Below are positions 45,275-53,639 of a DNA stretch of 64,000 bases, piece after piece. Position numbers and translations under genes: made by a program. Each line of letters opens with the position of its first letter. Positions within the stretch are counted from its first letter, which is position 1. The DNA is from Pseudorhodoferax sp047601025 (GTDB taxonomy: Bacteria; Pseudomonadota; Gammaproteobacteria; Burkholderiales; Burkholderiaceae_C), in assembly GCF_047601025.1 (NCBI RefSeq), contig NZ_JASGJZ010000001.1, positions 4,402,001 to 4,466,000 of the forward strand. Direction: 5' to 3'. The notes beneath the pieces were generated by a model. It searched no databases and was not told the DNA's origin. It saw only the letters and a list, made by a program, of their open reading frames with translations.

Positions 45275-46246
45275 TCAGCGCGGGCCGCCCACCTTCTGCT
45301 TCCAGAAGCGGCCGGCCTCCTCGATCTCGCTGGCGGCTTCCTCCAGCGTCGTGTTCGCCGGTTCGAGCGACATCTGCAGCAAGGCTTCGTGGACCTGCGG
45401 GGTCGCCAGCACCTTGCGCAGGGCCGCGTTGAATTCCCGCGCCATCGCCGGCGGCAGTCCCTTGGGCGCGAAGAAGCCGATGAGCGTGCGCACGGTCTCC
45501 AGATCCTGCACACCCAGTTCCTTGAAGGTCGGCACCTCGGGCAGCAGTTCGGAGCGCGTGGGGCCCGTCAGGGCCACGACCCGGACCCTGCCGGCGTGGT
45601 GCGCCTTGACCGCCTCGGGCATGCCGGTGGAGACGGAGGGCACCTGGTTGCCCATGACGCTCTGCATCGCGGGCGCGGACCCCGGGAAGGGGACGGCGAC
45701 CATCTCCACGCCCAGGTACTTGCCGATCGCGTCGCCCACGGCGCCGGGCGCGCCGCCGATGTAGGACACGCCGTAGGAGCGGATGAGCGGGTCCTTGCGT
45801 GCGGCTTCGGCGAACTGCGCGAAGTCCTTGTACGGCGCGTTGGCGGGGATGGTCAGCGTCCATCGGCTGCGGAAGGCCTGGCCCAATGCGACGAAGTCCC
45901 GGTTCGCGTCGTAGGTGACGCCGGGCGTGGTCAGCGGCACGACGATCAGCGAGTGGTCCACCGTGAACAGCAGCGTCGTGCCGTCCGGCGCTGCGTGCTG
46001 GACCAGCTGGGTGCCGATCTGGCCGTTCGCGCCGGGCTTGTTCTCGATGAAGATGTTCTGTCCCAGCTCCTTCGAGAGCCCCGGGGCGAGGAGGCGGGCG
46101 CCGGCGTCCGCCCCGCCGCCAGGCGCATAGGGCACGATGACCCGGATGGGGCTCTTGAAGGACGACTGCGCGGCGCCCGCAAGCGGGGCCAGGGCGCCGG
46201 CGGCGAGCGCGAAGGTGGCGAGCAGGCGGGGGAAGGCGTGTGGCAT
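45275..46246 (-). CDS. Bug/TctC-family receptor
   Basis: The 323-residue receptor has a Sec signal ending APLAGAAQ and mature motifs SPIRVIVPYAPGGGADAG, IFIENKPGANGQIGTQLV and GTTLLFTVDHS. CAGGAGACA precedes the ATG. It is distinct from the tandem pair at 41.5-43.6 kb. It lies between a SnoaL-like gene and an FAD dehydrogenase gene, so the cluster has three receptors for its catabolic enzymes. Confidence 0.9.
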   Translation of the reverse strand: MPHAFPRLLATFALAAGALAPLAGAAQSSFKSPIRVIVPYAPGGGADAGARLLAPGLSKELGQNIFIENKPGANGQIGTQLVQHAAPDGTTLLFTVDHSLIVVPLTTPGVTYDANRDFVALGQAFRSRWTLTIPANAPYKDFAQFAEAARKDPLIRSYGVSYIGGAPGAVGDAIGKYLGVEMVAVPFPGSAPAMQSVMGNQVPSVSTGMPEAVKAHHAGRVRVVALTGPTRSELLPEVPTFKELGVQDLETVRTLIGFFAPKGLPPAMAREFNAALRKVLATPQVHEALLQMSLEPANTTLEEAASEIEEAGRFWKQKVGGPR

Positions 46247-46320
46247 GGTGTCTCCTGGAGGGTGGTGGAAGGCGACGGCAGCTCTTCGGCGCCGTTGGTG
46301 CGATGCGGCGCGCCGGCGGT

Positions 46321-46860
46321 TCAGTCCGGCGGGGTGCGGCGCAGGAAGGGCCAGGAGGGGTCTTGCTCGCGCCGGCCGGGCGCAGGGCCGCGGACTTCGC
46401 TGGACAGCTGCGAGCCGGGCAGCGGCTGCCGGACCCAGTCCATGACCACGCGGCGTTCGGCGATGCGCCAGCGCCCCCCGCGGCAGGTGAACAGGTCGAG
46501 GTAGCGCCCGCCTGCGGGCACCAGCTCGCTGTCTCCGGTGGTGGGATTCGTCTGCGGCCGGTACAGCAGGAAATAGCTTTCCACGCGGGCCTGGTCGCCG
46601 TCCAGCTCCACCAGCACGTTGGTGAGGTGGTGCTGGCCCACGATGCGGGGCTGGTCGAGCTTGTCCACGGCGAAGCGGGCGAAGGCCTCCGCGGGGCCGT
46701 CCCCGGTCAGGCGGCCGCGGTCCATCGCGCCGGGGTGGTAGGCGCTGCAGATCAGGTCGAAGTCGCCGCGGTCCAGCCCGCGGCAGTAGCGCGCGAGCGC
46801 CTGCCGGATCTCGATGTGTGCAGTCAGCTCGCTCGGATGCATGACGGGGAGAGCGTCCAT
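46321..46860 (-). CDS. SnoaL-like (NTF2-fold) protein
   Basis: The 179-residue small protein has the NTF2-fold pattern EIRQALARYCRGLDRGDFDLICSAYHP near the N-terminus and a conserved GGRYLDLFTCRGGRWRIAERRV. Such SnoaL_4 proteins act as cyclases, dehydratases or isomerases of ketone or polyketide-like substrates, with Asp/His residues in a cone-shaped pocket. It lies 33 bp after a ketosteroid-dehydrogenase-like gene, in keeping with an isomerase or hydratase of a cyclic enone. A second SnoaL-like protein is at 54031. Confidence 0.85.
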   Translation of the reverse strand: MDALPVMHPSELTAHIEIRQALARYCRGLDRGDFDLICSAYHPGAMDRGRLTGDGPAEAFARFAVDKLDQPRIVGQHHLTNVLVELDGDQARVESYFLLYRPQTNPTTGDSELVPAGGRYLDLFTCRGGRWRIAERRVVMDWVRQPLPGSQLSSEVRGPAPGRREQDPSWPFLRRTPPD

Positions 46861-46893
46861 GGCGGTCCTCCGGGGCGTGCGATGGGGGGCGGA

Positions 46894-48654
46894 TCAGGCC
46901 GGCTGCGCGACCCGGGGCTGCGCCGCCTGCCGCGTCGCCGCCCTGGCCTGGAGCATGTGTTCCACGGCCAGGCAGCCGAAGACGATGGCCGGGCCGATCA
47001 TGGTGCCCCCGCCGGGATAGCCGCCGCGCATGATTGCAGCCAGGTCGTTGCCGCAGGCATAGAGGCCGGGGATCGGATCGCCGCCGGTGCCGACCACCTG
47101 CGCGTCCGCGGTGGTCTTCAGGCCGATGGTGGTGCCGATCGAGGCCGCGTGGATGCGCAGGGCCACGAAGGGCGCCGCCTCGATGGGCGCCAGATTGGGG
47201 TTGGGCGCGGCGGACGGGTGGCCGAACATGCGGTTGTAGGCCGTCGAGCCTTTGCCGAACTCCAGGTCGACGCCGGTGCGGCAGTAGCCGTTGTGCCGCT
47301 CGACCGTCTGCACGAGGCTGGCCGCATCCACGCCGATGCGCCGGGCCAGCTCCGGCAGCGAATCGGCCACGGTGATGTAGCCGGAGCGGGCATAGGGCGC
47401 CAGCGAGCGCGTCCACGGCCAGGGTCGCACCAGGCCCAGGCCGTGCCGGCGCACGAAGGCGTGGTCGCACACGAAGTGGAACGCCGCCTCGCGGCCGCCG
47501 CCGTCGCGGAACATCGCGCTCACGATGTCGTTGTAGGAGTTCGATTCGTTGACGAAGCGCCGGCCCTGTGCGTTGACGGCGATCACGCCCGGGCGGCCGC
47601 GGTCCAGGTAGCCGTAGATGACGGGCGTCTCGCGTCCCTGGCGGTCGCGCACCACCGAGGCGGGCGTCCAGTTGGCAACGCTGGCCAGTGCGGTGTCCAT
47701 GGCCGCGCCCACCGCTTGCGCGGCGCGGATGCCTTCGCCCACGTTGGCGGGGCAGCCCAGGCTGTGGCGGTGCGGAAAGGCCGGCCCGTAGGTGCGCAGC
47801 ATCTCCTGGTTGTGCGGAAATCCCCCGGTGGCCAGCACCACGCCGCGGCGGGCGCGCACCCTGCGCGCCGTGCCGCGGTGCAGGACCACCGCGCCGCAGA
47901 TCCTCTCACCGTCCCGCAGCAGTTCGACCAGCGGCGCCTCGGTCCAGATCGACACTCGCTCGCGCGGCATGCTGTACAGCATCCGGGCCACCAGCGCGTT
48001 GCCGAAGCGCAGGTCCGTGCCGCGCCCGTGGCGCAGGCGGTCCCGCGCATAGCGGGCCACCTTGCGCGCCACGCGGCCGGCCGTGGCCGCCGATGCCAGC
48101 GGATGCAGGAAATCCTCGATCTCGTTGGCGCCCAGCATCAGGCCGCCCAGCACCATCAGGCGGTGCATCGGCGGTTGCACCAGCGCGAAGTCCGGCCCCA
48201 GGAGGCGGCCGTCGAACGGCGCGGGAAACAGCGTGCGGCCCTTGCGCACGCCGCCCGGCGCGTCGGAGTGGTAGTCCGGCCACGCGGAAAGCTCGTAGCG
48301 CACCTCGGTCTGCGCGTTCAGCGATTCGATCACGCGCGCACCCTGGGCCAGGTAGGTTTCGACGAGGTCCGCGCGGTAGTGGCTGCCCAGTTCGCCGCGC
48401 AGGTAGGCGGTGGCGCGCTCGATGGAGTCGCCGGCGGCCAGCCCGGCCTGCGTGCCGGGCACCCAGATGCCGCCGCCCGAGGTGGCCGTGGTGCCACCGA
48501 CGTGGGTGCGCTTCTCGCACAGCAGCACGTCCAGGCCGGCACGGGCGCCGAACAGCGTGGCCGACAGTCCTCCTGCGCCGCTGCCGAACACCAGCAGGTC
48601 GGTTTCGATGTCGCCTTCGCCTGCACGGTCGTCGCGCAAACTGCGTGTCCCCAT
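46894..48654 (-). CDS. FAD-dependent oxidoreductase, 3-ketosteroid-dehydrogenase-like (first gene of cluster)
   Basis: The 586-residue flavoprotein has LLVFGSGAGGLSATLFGARA, the GGTTATSGGGIWVPG block and the C-terminal GLKTTADAQVVGTGG and YPGGGTMIGPAIVFG. It is a paralogue of the enzyme at 38876, with the same length and domain order. The ATG at 48654 has AAGGAGAG in front of it; longer open frame upstream runs into the promoter region. It is the first gene of a nine-gene same-strand cluster and faces a divergent LysR gene. The substrate is probably a cyclic ketone, not proven. Confidence 0.88.
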   Translation of the reverse strand: MGTRSLRDDRAGEGDIETDLLVFGSGAGGLSATLFGARAGLDVLLCEKRTHVGGTTATSGGGIWVPGTQAGLAAGDSIERATAYLRGELGSHYRADLVETYLAQGARVIESLNAQTEVRYELSAWPDYHSDAPGGVRKGRTLFPAPFDGRLLGPDFALVQPPMHRLMVLGGLMLGANEIEDFLHPLASAATAGRVARKVARYARDRLRHGRGTDLRFGNALVARMLYSMPRERVSIWTEAPLVELLRDGERICGAVVLHRGTARRVRARRGVVLATGGFPHNQEMLRTYGPAFPHRHSLGCPANVGEGIRAAQAVGAAMDTALASVANWTPASVVRDRQGRETPVIYGYLDRGRPGVIAVNAQGRRFVNESNSYNDIVSAMFRDGGGREAAFHFVCDHAFVRRHGLGLVRPWPWTRSLAPYARSGYITVADSLPELARRIGVDAASLVQTVERHNGYCRTGVDLEFGKGSTAYNRMFGHPSAAPNPNLAPIEAAPFVALRIHAASIGTTIGLKTTADAQVVGTGGDPIPGLYACGNDLAAIMRGGYPGGGTMIGPAIVFGCLAVEHMLQARAATRQAAQPRVAQPA

Positions 48655-48734
48655 TCGACTCTCCTTGCGTATCGCCGTTGTCATGCCGTGTCCCCGGCGG
48701 CCGATCGCATCCGGCTGCGGCCTCCATCGATCCA

Positions 48735-48754
48735 TGCACAATGTATGAAATATG
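48735..48754. promoter_or_regulatory. TGCAT-type operator 1 (FAD cluster / LysR intergenic)
   Basis: TGCACAATGTATGAAATAT matches the shared motif TGCACAATGYATGATGCAT in its first half. It lies 80 bp upstream of the first FAD gene and 200 bp upstream of LysR. The second half is degenerate. The rest of this 300-bp gap has no other feature that I recognise. Confidence 0.5.
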
Positions 48755-48954
48755 GAAAGACATCGTCCAATGGTGATTCCGAATGACGGCGATTCGGGCT
48801 GCGAATATCGTGGCGGGGCGATGGTGCTGTGGCCCGTGCCCGATGGCCGGCGCATGCCCGTGCTTGGCGCATCGACGGCCGGGCGCTTCGGGAATCCGGA
48901 AGCGGCCCGGCCCCACATGGCGTCGACTGCGGTTCGCGATCACCCCGTCCGACG

Positions 48955-49869
48955 ATGCTTGACCTGACCCATTTGCGTACCTTCGTGGCCGTCATGCAGG
49001 AGGGCCATCTCACGCGCGCTGCCGAGCGGCTGCACATCAGCCAGCCGGCGGCCAGCCACCATATCCGCGCACTGGAGCAACAGTTCGGCCTGCCGCTGTT
49101 CACCCGCACCGCGCGCGGGCTGGCGCCCACCGCGGCGGGCATGCGCCTGGCCGAGGGCGCGCGCCGGCTGTTGGGCGCGTCCATCGAGCTGGCCAGCCTG
49201 GCGCGCGAGCTGCGCGGCAGTCCCGCCGGCCGGCTGGTGGTGGGCACCATCGCGGATCCGCAGCTGCTGGCGTGGCTGCCTGCGCTGGTCCGCTGGATCC
49301 AGCAGCACTACCCGTTGGTGGAACTGAGCATCGAGGCGCGCATCTCGCCGTCCATACGCCAGGGCGTCCTGGCCGGCGAGCTCGAGGCCGGCTTTTTCGT
49401 CGAGCGCGTGCTGGGCGCGGGAATGGAGGGCTTCGAGGTCGGGACGCGGGAGTTCATGGTGGCCGCGCCGGCTGCCTGGCGCGAGCAGCTGGCCGGCGCG
49501 GATTGGGCGGCCCTGGCGGCGCTGCCATGGATCGTCACGCCGCCGGGCACGTCGCATGCGGAGATCGCCGAGCGGCTGTTCCAGCCGCATGGGGTGCGCA
49601 TCCGCCCGGTGCTCGAAGTCGGCAACGAGATGCTGGTGCGCGCGATGGTCGCCAGCGGCCTGGGCCTGGGCTTCGTGCGCCGCGAGTTCGCCGAGGAGGG
49701 CGTGGCGCTGGGGACGCTGTGCACCGTGCCCGGGTCCACCTGCGGCACGGCGCTGCAGTTCGGCTACGCCGCGGTACGGCGCACGGACCCGCTGATCCAG
49801 TTGCTGATCGCCGGCCTGCGCGAGGTGCTGGCGGATGCGGGCGGCGCGCTGGCCCCGCCGGGCGGCTGA
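48955..49869 (+). CDS. LysR-family transcriptional regulator
   Basis: The 304-residue protein has the LysR winged HTH LTRAAERLHISQPAASHHIRALE at residues 19-41 and a two-lobed C-terminal effector domain starting near GRLVVGTIADP. Divergence from the nine-gene cluster is the usual arrangement for a LysR activator of that cluster, with a small acid or catabolite as coinducer. The ATG at 48955 starts MLDLTHLRTF as in the family. A decayed copy of its effector domain lies at 50.9-51.3 kb. Confidence 0.92.
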   Translation: MLDLTHLRTFVAVMQEGHLTRAAERLHISQPAASHHIRALEQQFGLPLFTRTARGLAPTAAGMRLAEGARRLLGASIELASLARELRGSPAGRLVVGTIADPQLLAWLPALVRWIQQHYPLVELSIEARISPSIRQGVLAGELEAGFFVERVLGAGMEGFEVGTREFMVAAPAAWREQLAGADWAALAALPWIVTPPGTSHAEIAERLFQPHGVRIRPVLEVGNEMLVRAMVASGLGLGFVRREFAEEGVALGTLCTVPGSTCGTALQFGYAAVRRTDPLIQLLIAGLREVLADAGGALAPPGG

Positions 49870-49915
49870 CGGACGATGGGCTTCGGTGGCCGTGGTGAAG
49901 AGCAGCCACTAGCAA

Positions 49916-49935
49916 TGAACAATATATGATGCATG
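49916..49935. promoter_or_regulatory. TGCAT-type operator 2 upstream of the SDR gene
   Basis: TGAACAATATATGATGCAT at 49916-49934 contains two overlapping half-palindromes with a 7-bp offset, the same layout as at 53342. It is 130 bp upstream of the SDR start and 47 bp after the LysR stop. Confidence 0.5.
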
Positions 49936-50065
49936 AAGAATTCGAGAATATCTCTCGATTCTTGAACGGCGGCGATCCGGCCTGCAGCCAGTGCAGATCT
50001 CTTCTTCTGTGCGCAGTGTCTGCAGCCTGGGGGCTTGGCGTGACGCCGGACGGCAAAGGGGTTCC

Positions 50066-50821
50066 ATGAAGCGCTTCGAAGGCAGAACCATTCTGGTGAC
50101 CGGCGCGGGCAGCGGCATCGGCGCCGCGTGTGTCCGGCGTCTCATCGACGAGGGCGCGGCGATCGTTGCGGCGGACGTCAGCCAGCCCTCCCTCGACAGC
50201 ATCGTCTCGGAATTCGGCGATGGCGCGCGGATCGTCGGTGTGTGCGCCGACGTCACCGACCGGCAGCAGGTCGCATCGCTCGTCGCGGCGGCCGTCGAAC
50301 GTCGTGGCGACCTGCATGGGCTGGTGCATTGCGCTGGCATCCGCGGCGTCGACAACCTGCTCGACATCGAACCCGAGGCGTGGCGCCGGCAGATGACCGT
50401 CAACCTGGACGGCACGTTCCACATCTGCCAGGCCTTTGCCCGTGCAGCCAGGGAGCGCGGGACGCCGGCGGCGATCGTCAACGTCTCTTCCGTCTGCGGC
50501 CTCACGGGCGTCGCCAACCGGGTGGGGTACGTGGCGTCCAAACACGGCGTTTCCGGCCTGACGCGCTCCATGGCGCTGGAGCTCGCTCCGCTCGGCATCC
50601 GCGTCAACGCGGTGGCGCCAGGCATGATCCGCACGCCGATGACGGCCAGGAGCTTCGAGAACCCGGAAACGGTCCGGCGCATCCGCCGGGCGCACCCGAT
50701 CGGCCGCGAAGGCGAGGCCGGTGAGGTGGCCGCCGCCATCGCTTTCCTGCTGTCCGACGATGCCAGCTTCGTGACGGGCGCGATCCTGCCGGTCGATGGC
50801 GGCGCCACCGCGGGCGCGTAG
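50066..50821 (+). CDS. short-chain dehydrogenase/reductase
   Basis: The 251-residue classical SDR has TGAGSGIG at the cofactor site, HCAGIRG, catalytic Ser in NVSSVCG and YVASKHG with Tyr and Lys. Asp in IVAADVSQ suggests NAD. The ATG at 50066 follows AAAGGGG and an upstream open frame of 25 codons is not conserved. It probably oxidises a hydroxyl group of a catabolic intermediate. It stands between LysR and a decayed LysR copy. Confidence 0.9.
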   Translation: MKRFEGRTILVTGAGSGIGAACVRRLIDEGAAIVAADVSQPSLDSIVSEFGDGARIVGVCADVTDRQQVASLVAAAVERRGDLHGLVHCAGIRGVDNLLDIEPEAWRRQMTVNLDGTFHICQAFARAARERGTPAAIVNVSSVCGLTGVANRVGYVASKHGVSGLTRSMALELAPLGIRVNAVAPGMIRTPMTARSFENPETVRRIRRAHPIGREGEAGEVAAAIAFLLSDDASFVTGAILPVDGGATAGA

Positions 50822-50899
50822 CGCCTGCGTGCTTTTGCAGAGGGTGCGGTCGCCTTGATTCGGTGCCGCCGCGAGCGCGTAGCGCCTGCTGCCGCCGCG

Positions 50900-51320
50900 G
50901 CCCGCCAGCGAGGTGCGCATGGGCGTGCGCCATGCTGCCGCTGGAGTCGGCGCGGCGGCCCATCGTCTGTCGCCGTCCATACGCCGGGGCGTTCTGGCCG
51001 GTGGACTCGGGCCGGCTTCTCGGGGGACTCGAATCGGCTTCTGCGAGGGGCGCGCGTCGGGTGCGGACGTAGAGGGCTTCCCAGGTCGGAACGTAGGAGC
51101 GGTGTTCAGGGAGGGCGGCTGCGCCGGCTGCCCGGAGCGTGCGGCGGGCCGGTCCGGATTGGGCGGCACTGGTGGTGTGGCCGGGAATCGTCACGCTGCG
51201 GGGCACTTTGCATGCGAGGATCGCCGAGCGGTTGCGGGTGTTCCTGTCCCGCCGGTTGCGCATCAGCCTGACGCTGGAGACCACACAAAACGGGCCGCAC
51301 ATGCGGGCGCTTGTCCAGGG
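50900..51320 (+). pseudogene. decayed LysR effector-domain copy
   Basis: The DNA aligns with the C-terminal part of the LysR gene at 48955-49869 but with frameshifts and stops. Identical words include TCGCCGTCCATACGCC (50970-50985, matching 49345-49360) and GATCGCCGAGCGG. In one frame SPSIRRGVLAGGL matches SPSIRQGVLAGEL of the intact protein. No start codon or HTH is left. It ends at the promoter of the tRNA gene. It is a partial duplication that has lost function. No other gene fits the 600 bp between the SDR and the tRNA. Confidence 0.75.
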
Positions 51321-51340
51321 CACTGAAATCTGGCTATAAT
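51311..51340 (+). promoter_or_regulatory. sigma70 promoter of the tRNA-Gly gene
   Basis: TTGTCC (51311-51316) and a perfect TATAAT (51335-51340) are separated by 18 bp. Transcription would start near 51347 and give a leader of about 108 nt before the mature tRNA. This is the clearest housekeeping promoter in the window. The leader has no gene I can recognise. Confidence 0.7.
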
Positions 51341-51454
51341 GCAAAGCTCCTCTCACTCATCAGGGTAGAGGAAGTCGGGGCAGGGCCTGGCGCTGTAGCG
51401 CAAGTTCATGTCTTCCGATTCGTTCTGACCGGGTGCTGCATCCGGTTGGAAAAT

Positions 51455-51530
51455 GCGGGAATAGCTCAGTTGGTAGAGCGCAACCTTGCCAAGGTTGAGG
51501 TCGACGGTTCGAGACCGTTTTCCCGCTCCA
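51455..51530 (+). tRNA. tRNA-Gly (anticodon GCC)
   Basis: The 76-nt cloverleaf begins GCGGGAATAGCTCAG and ends CCCGCTCCA with encoded CCA. The acceptor stem GCGGGAA/TTCCCGC pairs fully with discriminator T. The anticodon stem CAACC/GGTTG encloses loop TTGCCAA, with anticodon GCC at 51488-51490. D-loop GGTAGAGC and T-loop GTTCGAGAC are normal. It decodes GGC/GGU glycine codons. The 3' end of this tRNA is a frequent integration site, but no element is inserted here. Confidence 0.97.
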
Positions 51531-51572
51531 AGTTATGGCCTGCAGGCGTCCGTCGGCGCCTGTAGGGCTTTG

Positions 51573-51599
51573 AAAAAAAGGGGCTTACGCCCCTTTTTT
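51573..51599. terminator. intrinsic terminator after tRNA-Gly (bidirectional)
   Basis: GGGGC-TTAC-GCCCC followed by six T (51594-51599), with a run of A on the other side, forms a strong stem with a U-tract in both directions. It ends the tRNA transcript and also serves the convergent oxidoreductase gene that stops at 51613. Confidence 0.85.
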
Positions 51600-51612
51600 C
51601 ATTCCGGGCCAT

Positions 51613-52626
51613 TCATGGTGGCGCAGGCTGCCGCGGCGCCTTGGCAGCCACGGCGTCGCTGAAGAGCAACACCACGCGCCCACGCAGCCCGCCACGTTCC
51701 AGCATCCGGTGGGCTTCGGCCGCCTGCGTGAATGGCAGGCGCGCCGCAATGCGCGGCCTGAGCGTGCCGTCCTGCAACCGCTCGGCCAGCTCCGCAAGCT
51801 CGGCCGTGGACATGATGCGCGACAGTACCTGGACGGGGTGCAGGTGCAGGCGGTCGCGCAGCGCGTCCGGTGGTGGCGGCTGGCTGCGCAGCAGGGCGGC
51901 ACCTCCGCCGTCGCGTACGCAGGCTGCCGCCGCTTCTCCCAGCAGCGCGCCGTCCACGAGTGCGTCCACGCCTTGCGGGTACAGCGCGCGCACGGCCGCG
52001 GTCATGGACGGGCCGCGGGCGACGATGTCCTGCGCGCCCAACTGCGCCAGCAATGCGCGGTCGGCCGGATGTGCGTCGGCCACCACCCGCAGGCCGGCGC
52101 GCCGCGCCAGCGGGATCAGGCAGCTGCCCACCGCGCCGGTGCCGCCGGTCACCAGCAGGCTTGCACCGGGGGGCAGGGCCAGCAGTTCCAGCGCGATCCT
52201 CGCCGTGAGCCCGTTCATGGGCACGGTGGCGGCCGCGTCGAGCGCGATGCCCGGTGGCACCGGCACCAGCGAGGCGGCCGGCACGGCGACGTACTCCGCG
52301 TGGCAGCCGCCCTGCGGCTGGCGCGGGTGCACGATGCCCATGACGGGCTGGCCGGGATGCAGGTGCGGCGCGCCGGCGCAGGTGGTGTGCACGTGGCCCG
52401 CGAACTCCATTCCCGGAACGAAGGGCGGGGCGAGGCCGTGCATGCTGGCCGCCTGCAGTCCGGCGCGCATCAGCAGGTCCGTGGGGTTGACGGCGGCGGC
52501 GACGACGCGCACCACCACCTGGTCGGCGGTGGGTACCGGCATCGGGCGCTGCACGATATGCAGCACCTCCGGGCCTCCGAAGGCGTGGAAGGCGACGGCT
52601 TGCATGTGGGTCTGCGGTGACATCAT
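51613..52626 (-). CDS. quinone oxidoreductase-like protein (MDR family)
   Basis: The 337-residue protein has MQAVAFHAFGGPEVL, the NPTDLLMRAG start region, PFVPGMEFAGHV and the nucleotide motif VTGGTGAVGSCLIPLARRAG. No zinc cysteine cluster is seen. Several ATG codons (52626, 52623, 52605) compete; none has a good ribosome site. It is convergent with the tRNA gene and lies 61 bp downstream of the DUF2889 gene in the same direction. A reductase of enones or quinones using NADPH is likely. Confidence 0.85.
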   Translation of the reverse strand: MMSPQTHMQAVAFHAFGGPEVLHIVQRPMPVPTADQVVVRVVAAAVNPTDLLMRAGLQAASMHGLAPPFVPGMEFAGHVHTTCAGAPHLHPGQPVMGIVHPRQPQGGCHAEYVAVPAASLVPVPPGIALDAAATVPMNGLTARIALELLALPPGASLLVTGGTGAVGSCLIPLARRAGLRVVADAHPADRALLAQLGAQDIVARGPSMTAAVRALYPQGVDALVDGALLGEAAAACVRDGGGAALLRSQPPPPDALRDRLHLHPVQVLSRIMSTAELAELAERLQDGTLRPRIAARLPFTQAAEAHRMLERGGLRGRVVLLFSDAVAAKAPRQPAPP

Positions 52627-52687
52627 TGCGGGCGGTGCAGGTCCGTGAGGGCTGCGAATGGCAGGTCGCCGGAATCCGGTCGGTCGA

Positions 52688-53281
52688 TCATCCGAGCAGC
52701 GCGCTGCTCGCGCCTTCGGACGCGGGCCGGTGGAAGGCCGGCCAGCGCCGCAGCACGATCTCGCGCGAGGCGCCATAGGCATAGCAGCTGTCGAGCTTGA
52801 GGGGCCGGTCCTGGGCGTCGGTTGCGTTCAACTGGTCGATCCGCAGCGGCCCGAGGGCCTGCATGGCGGCGGTGGCCATCGGTATCAGGAGTTCGCGCAA
52901 GTGCGTGCAGGTCTCGGCGGGCGGCAGGCGCCGGCGCACCTCGCTGTTCCAGCCGGCGCCGATGCGCAGGCCGACCAGCGCCTGCAGCTGCAGCCCGCCC
53001 TGCGCGCAGTCGCGGTAAGGGTAGGCGTCGCTGGCGGTGTGGACCTCGCGTACCACCATGTCGGCGTCGAAGACCAGGCGCACCCCAAGATCATGGATCG
53101 GCTCGCCCGCCCGGGCCATGCGCGCGCCGCTGGGCGGAGCGAAGTCGAAGGGCTTGGTGTCGACGATGCGCCCTTCCACCTCGAACAGACCGTCGCCGCG
53201 GCGGAAGCCGCGCAGTTCGATGCGGCGCAGGTGCAGTTCCTCGCGCTGCATGTCGGGGGCGATGGTCGTGTTCATGGGCAT
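52688..53281 (-). CDS. DUF2889 family protein
   Basis: The 197-residue protein shows the family pattern: LHLRRIELRGFRRGDGLFEVEGRIVDTKPFDF, then DFAPPSG, AGEPIHDLGVRL, YPYRDCAQ and LDSCYAYG near the end. Members occur beside catabolic genes of cyclic compounds in Comamonadaceae and their function is unknown. No signal peptide. ATG 53281 was chosen; TTG 53302 and ATG 53275 are alternatives. A TGCAT-type operator lies about 60 bp upstream. A binding or hydrolase-assisting role would be a guess. Confidence 0.8.
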   Translation of the reverse strand: MPMNTTIAPDMQREELHLRRIELRGFRRGDGLFEVEGRIVDTKPFDFAPPSGARMARAGEPIHDLGVRLVFDADMVVREVHTASDAYPYRDCAQGGLQLQALVGLRIGAGWNSEVRRRLPPAETCTHLRELLIPMATAAMQALGPLRIDQLNATDAQDRPLKLDSCYAYGASREIVLRRWPAFHRPASEGASSALLG

Positions 53282-53341
53282 CCCTACGCTGGTGTTGCTC
53301 AAATGGCCGGTCGCGGATACGTCGCGAAGTGGTGAATTTTA

Positions 53342-53360
53342 TGCACAATGCATCATGCCT
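53342..53360. promoter_or_regulatory. TGCAT-type operator 3 upstream of DUF2889
   Basis: TGCACAATGCATCATGCCT holds two overlapping palindromes, TGCACAATGCA and TGCATCATGCC, offset by 7 bp. It is the clearest double site of the group and sits at -61 of the DUF2889 start, on the other side of which begins the decayed SDR/GntR region. Confidence 0.55.
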
Positions 53361-53499
53361 GGGTGATGGTGCTGATCGATGGACCGTTCATGGCATCTGC
53401 TTCTGCGGATACCCGACCACCGTTTCCAGGCTCAACGGCGTGATGCACGTATGCCGCGCTGCAGCAGGGCATCGCGTCGAGCGGCCGGGGGCGCCTGCG

Positions 53500-53600
53500 T
53501 GAACATCGCCTTCACCGTCGGCTCGATGGCCAAGCGCGAGCGCATCGCCTGTGCCTCTTCCAAGGCGGCGGCCGTCATGCTGCAGGGCGCGTCCTTCGTG
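53500..53600 (+). pseudogene. remnant of a short-chain dehydrogenase gene
   Basis: One frame reads VNIAFTVGSMAKRERIACAS followed by SKAAAVML, the segment around the catalytic SDR Ser and YxxSK, with the Tyr changed to Cys. Neither a Rossmann start nor a C-terminus is left nearby. It is a short decayed piece. Confidence 0.6.
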
Positions 53601-53639
53601 CAGCGGATGCCGCGCCGTGCATGGCCGGGGCGGAACACG

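Noticed and set aside
43880..46504. 874-codon + strand frame opposite FAD and Bug genes
   Set aside because: Antisense shadow; its composition is dominated by Ala, Gly, Arg and His and it has no motif.
38876..48654. Assignment of the FAD dehydrogenases as a steroid degradation pathway
   Set aside because: Only family resemblance supports it. No Kst, Hsa or Tes-type genes accompany them, so the substrate is left open.
51455..51530. tRNA-Gly 3' end as an integration site of an ICE
   Set aside because: The GCC tRNA is a known site for ICEclc-like elements, but no integrase, direct repeat of the tRNA end or mobile gene lies in the 12 kb downstream.
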